A stretch of 64,000 nt of DNA, taken from assembly GCA_040389045.1 (NCBI GenBank), contig JAZKAT010000019.1, forward strand, positions 12,992 to 76,991. The letters are read 5' to 3'. Source of the DNA: UBA5158 sp040389045. Lineage in GTDB: Bacteria; Pseudomonadota; Gammaproteobacteria; DSM-16500. Shown here in pieces: positions 61,196 to 64,000 of the stretch. The notes under the pieces are model-generated. The model had not been told where the DNA came from, made no database searches, and saw nothing but the letters and a program-made list of their open reading frames with translations. Made by a program: the position numbers and the translations under genes. The first letter of the stretch is position 1. Each line of letters opens with the position of its first letter.

Positions 61196-62575
61196 CTAGG
61201 GCTTACTTATATGTTGGTGTGAAACTACTTTATTCTGCGCTACTATCTCAGATTGTTCATTTATTGTCAATTCCAGACTTTGATGGTCTTTTTTCCACGC
61301 GGCCAGAATGGGCTTTAAAGTGGTAATCATGGCCAGTTTTTGCATAGAAGCGCGCTTTTCACAGGGGAGGTCATATAACTTCGCCAACAGGTAGAACATA
61401 AAAAGGGTACTTTCTTTGAGGGCGGCAGCGCTGGCATCTACGCTACGGGCCCCCCCAGCTATTTGTTCGTTATATAGAATGTCATAAGAATTGCTATAAA
61501 CACTCGTTACATAAGTCGCCGCAACCGCTTCCGGCTTTTTGCGAATGTTTTCGTATACGGTGGCCAGCGTCCCCTCGTCTTGAGATTCGCCGCGATATTC
61601 CCGGTAAGCATGAAAAACGATGTCGCCTTGCTCAGGGTTTAAGATGTGGACCTTATTGGAAAAAGCTACCATATGGCCTAGCAAATATTTTTCATTGGGG
61701 TACAGCATTTTATTAGTTAAGCCGGCCAATCTTGCTCTGTCTAATAAATAGCCGTCCAGATAAGCGTTGGGGGTCGTAAAACTTTTCCCCAGTTCACGGC
61801 TAACCAGCATAGTAAGAAAATGAATATTGGTATCATAATATTTGGCGCCACTGCCGGCGGCAAAACCACAGGATGTCGTAATCCAACGCCATTTCCAGGC
61901 CTTAAAATCCGCATGACTGAATTCTCCACTCGCAATGCCTTGATGAAAGTTAGCGGTGATATTGTCGTAACCTTCAGTTTGCACCATGCCACGCAAATGC
62001 ATTTTAGGCCAATAAATTTTTCGCAAGAGTTGCAGTTGTGTCTCTGTTAACTCTTGGGTGATGGGCAACAAATGTTTGATATCTTCTTTATTCAAAAGAT
62101 CGGCAAGTTGGGTGAGGAATTCTTCACTGTCATTTGATAAATTATACCTAACCAACATTGTTTTGCTTTGTTCATTGATAGATAAAAAACAACTTACTCT
62201 AATCACTATTTTAACATCTTCACTTAACGCCTTGGCTTCCTCCGCTAACATCGTAAAATCTTCTAGAGTAATACGCGCTGTTTCGCTTTGTTCTTTTATA
62301 AACTTTTGATGGGCCGCTTCGCCACCTTGCAGCAATAATTCAAAACTAAACCGTCGCGCCAGCGCGCGTTTGATTTCAAAATGCAATGGATCATACATAG
62401 CTTTGTCACCTACTTCAGGAGTGACAATTGTGCTGGTCATAAATAAATTTAACTGGGCTAATTCATTCTGAGTTAAAGTCAATGCTATACCTTGCGCGGT
62501 GCAATACTTATTAACTTCATCGCGAAAAAGTTCGGCCGGGGTTTTAGTTACGCTAAATAATGAATGTGCTTGCAT
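61196..62575 (-). CDS. Uncharacterised 459-residue protein, effector-like
   Basis: No recognised family, signal peptide or membrane helix. Mainly helical, with features such as TKTPAELFRDEVNKYCTAQG at the start and an aromatic WKWRWITTSCGFAAGSG block mid-protein. It ends in a polar tail (VVSHQHISKP). It starts 12 bases after the 428-residue gene, so the two form a pair. Low GC and lack of homology suggest a lineage-specific gene, possibly a secreted effector; this is inference. A shortened relative cannot be excluded. Confidence 0.6.
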   Translation of the reverse strand: MQAHSLFSVTKTPAELFRDEVNKYCTAQGIALTLTQNELAQLNLFMTSTIVTPEVGDKAMYDPLHFEIKRALARRFSFELLLQGGEAAHQKFIKEQSETARITLEDFTMLAEEAKALSEDVKIVIRVSCFLSINEQSKTMLVRYNLSNDSEEFLTQLADLLNKEDIKHLLPITQELTETQLQLLRKIYWPKMHLRGMVQTEGYDNITANFHQGIASGEFSHADFKAWKWRWITTSCGFAAGSGAKYYDTNIHFLTMLVSRELGKSFTTPNAYLDGYLLDRARLAGLTNKMLYPNEKYLLGHMVAFSNKVHILNPEQGDIVFHAYREYRGESQDEGTLATVYENIRKKPEAVAATYVTSVYSNSYDILYNEQIAGGARSVDASAAALKESTLFMFYLLAKLYDLPCEKRASMQKLAMITTLKPILAAWKKDHQSLELTINEQSEIVAQNKVVSHQHISKP

Positions 62576-62587
62576 GATGAGTTCTCT

Positions 62588-63874
62588 TTATCGATAAGCG
62601 CAAGTTAATGCGGTGCTGAAGGTTGGTTCTGCTGCTGCCGTGGTGTTAACAGCTGTTACAAAAAATCCTACACTGCTTCTAGTAATGCTAGGCAACAAAG
62701 TCGCTGCGCCATAGATTGCCGCACTTGTCAGCAAATCTTGAATTTGCAGTGAAGTAACAGAATTGATTGTGGATTTAATAAATCGCAAGGTGAAATCAAA
62801 AGGTGTTGCGTAGGGTGATGGAGCAGAATTGGTAGCTAAGCCAACTGAGGAACCAGCCATTAAGCGGCGGTTTTTGAATGGACTAAGCTCAGTTTGGGGC
62901 AGGCTCTCGATCTTTATATTTTTTTCATGTGTTACAAATTCTTCAATCCTATGTATCTTTGTGGATATGGAATTACCTTCAGTGGTTGCCAAGCGATAAA
63001 TTCTTTTTTCAAGATCAAGACAATCATAACCAAGCACTACCAATTCCCGCATTGCGGAATTCATTGCATCAATTAAATCACCTTGCTCATTATCAACTGG
63101 TTTTGGTCGCATATTTGGAAACAAGTTATCGCGCTGCTGACGTTCCTGCATACGAAGATAACTGTTAGTTTTAAAAGTCTTATCGCTAGAGGATAGTAAT
63201 AATAAGTGGTCTTCTGTTATGCCGTAATCTTTTATTTTGGTGACAAAATCATAGGGTTGTTCGGAAAACCAGTCATCATGCGCGACCAGGCTCGCAGGTT
63301 GGCCTTTAATTACCGCTTTAATTTGGGCCACCGCTTCCTCTAAGGGACGCATTACATTTGTTGCATCAATGTAGTTGTTACAAGTTAGAGGAATAGCATG
63401 GAACATTAAGTTTTCAATAATTTCATTTAAGGCCTGCATTGAGGATAAGTTAATTTTTGAAAGAACTCTAATTTGTGTATAGCTAATCCGTCTAACTATT
63501 TCAAGCACATCGCTCAATGGGAGTTTCAATTGATTAATTAATTTTTTAACGAGATCAGATTTAAAGGGTTGTGCTCTTAAGTATTCTAATTCACTGGCTC
63601 GTTCAGATTTTGCTTTTTCAATTAACTGAGGGATTGCATGTTTTTCCTGTAGGTAGAATTCAACTATTTGATTCAGGGAAAGAAAACTATCAATTATTCG
63701 CTGACTGTAATTGATATTAGTTACTGGATAAAGAATAACCCGGTTTGCAACAAAGTAATCGTTACTCAGGACTTCACTAGAAATATCGTCTAAAGATACT
63801 TTAGGATATTGGAGCGCCACTTCTACGATCATGTCTATGATAGAGCCCATTTCTCGTCTAATACGTGAGTTCAT
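62588..63874 (-). CDS. Uncharacterised 428-residue protein, effector-like
   Basis: No family recognised. The first ~330 residues are charged and helical (NSRIRREMGSIIDMIVEVAL; RQQRDNLFPNMRPKPVDNEQ). The last ~80 contain hydrophobic stretches (LQIQDLLTSAAIYGAATLLP, SSVGFFVTAVNTTAAA) that could insert into a membrane, a layout seen in some host-membrane effectors. It has an ATG at 63874 with AGAGG upstream and lies in operon with the next gene. Unknown function. Confidence 0.6.
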   Translation of the reverse strand: MNSRIRREMGSIIDMIVEVALQYPKVSLDDISSEVLSNDYFVANRVILYPVTNINYSQRIIDSFLSLNQIVEFYLQEKHAIPQLIEKAKSERASELEYLRAQPFKSDLVKKLINQLKLPLSDVLEIVRRISYTQIRVLSKINLSSMQALNEIIENLMFHAIPLTCNNYIDATNVMRPLEEAVAQIKAVIKGQPASLVAHDDWFSEQPYDFVTKIKDYGITEDHLLLLSSSDKTFKTNSYLRMQERQQRDNLFPNMRPKPVDNEQGDLIDAMNSAMRELVVLGYDCLDLEKRIYRLATTEGNSISTKIHRIEEFVTHEKNIKIESLPQTELSPFKNRRLMAGSSVGLATNSAPSPYATPFDFTLRFIKSTINSVTSLQIQDLLTSAAIYGAATLLPSITRSSVGFFVTAVNTTAAAEPTFSTALTCAYR

Positions 63875-63946
63875 AAATAAACCTCTAGTTATAAAAAGTA
63901 GTAAACATTACCTTCATCAAAGGCGGTTTGCAACTAGTAGCAAAGC

Positions 63947-63985
63947 AAAAAAAAACCCCCTGCTGATTTCTCAACAAGGGGTTTT
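63947..63985 (-). terminator. Strong intrinsic terminator for a gene right of the window
   Basis: Minus-strand 15-bp stem AAAACCCCTTGTTGA/TCAGCAGGGGGTTTT (two G-U pairs) closed by GAAA and followed by nine T. It ends a transcript coming from beyond base 64000 and isolates the effector-like pair below it. Confidence 0.9.
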
Positions 63986-64000
63986 AGGAATAAAAGCCTG

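Overview
This window looks like the chromosome of a gammaproteobacterium of moderate to low GC, most probably a Legionellales or Coxiellaceae-like, host-associated lineage. Three things suggest this. The housekeeping order is gammaproteobacterial: ndk-rlmN-pilF-rodZ-hisS, yfgM-bamB-der, minCDE, and tRNA-tufB-secE-nusG-rplKAJL-rpoBC-str-S10-spc-alpha. Ribosomal protein S7 carries an internal Gly/Ser/Glu-rich insertion, which I recall from Coxiella (memory, not checked). Between the conserved blocks lie long, domainless, low-complexity or Glu-rich proteins that resemble type IV effectors. The species cannot be named from the sequence alone.

Layout. 1-11135 (+): the end of an MTA/SAH deaminase gene, then ndk, rlmN, pilF, a RodZ without the usual C-terminal domain, hisS, yheS, a small secreted protein, yfgM, bamB and der. 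11160-15414 (-): an effector-like gene that appears broken near its 3' end, an HDAC-family deacetylase, and a DUF1259 secreted protein. 15415-16378: no protein genes, but two tandem minus-strand sRNAs with repeated GGA-loop hairpins and their own terminators, which I read as RsmY/RsmZ-type CsrA-binding RNAs; a GacA/LetA-like box lies between them. 16379-18755 (-): minE, minD, minC and yajQ. 18739-21908: a 77-bp direct repeat of the yajQ 5' end brackets about 3 kb of AT-rich DNA with a flavin amine oxidase and the remains of a hybrid histidine kinase. 21947-25195 (-): two paralogous proteins that I recognise as cyclodipeptide synthase (CDPS)-like, one with all catalytic positions and one degenerate, both with long disordered tails. 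25454-26998 (+): a PAS histidine kinase and a single-domain response regulator. 27029-28596 (-): ribH and ribD. 28734-61100 (-): an almost unbroken 32-kb run of transcription and translation genes, including two tuf genes and five tRNAs. 61196-63874 (-): two unknown, effector-like proteins, followed by a strong terminator for a gene beyond the right edge.

How it fits together. The conserved blocks supply ribosomes, RNA polymerase, secretion (SecY, SecE), outer-membrane assembly (BamB, YfgM), cell shape and division (RodZ, Min), and flavin precursors (RibD, RibH). The most unusual content is the 15.4-27 kb stretch. It joins a candidate Gac/Let-Rsm-CsrA switch, which in Legionella and Coxiella relatives controls the change between replicative and transmissive phases, to an apparently undescribed CDPS enzyme/pseudoenzyme pair next to a two-component system and an amine oxidase.
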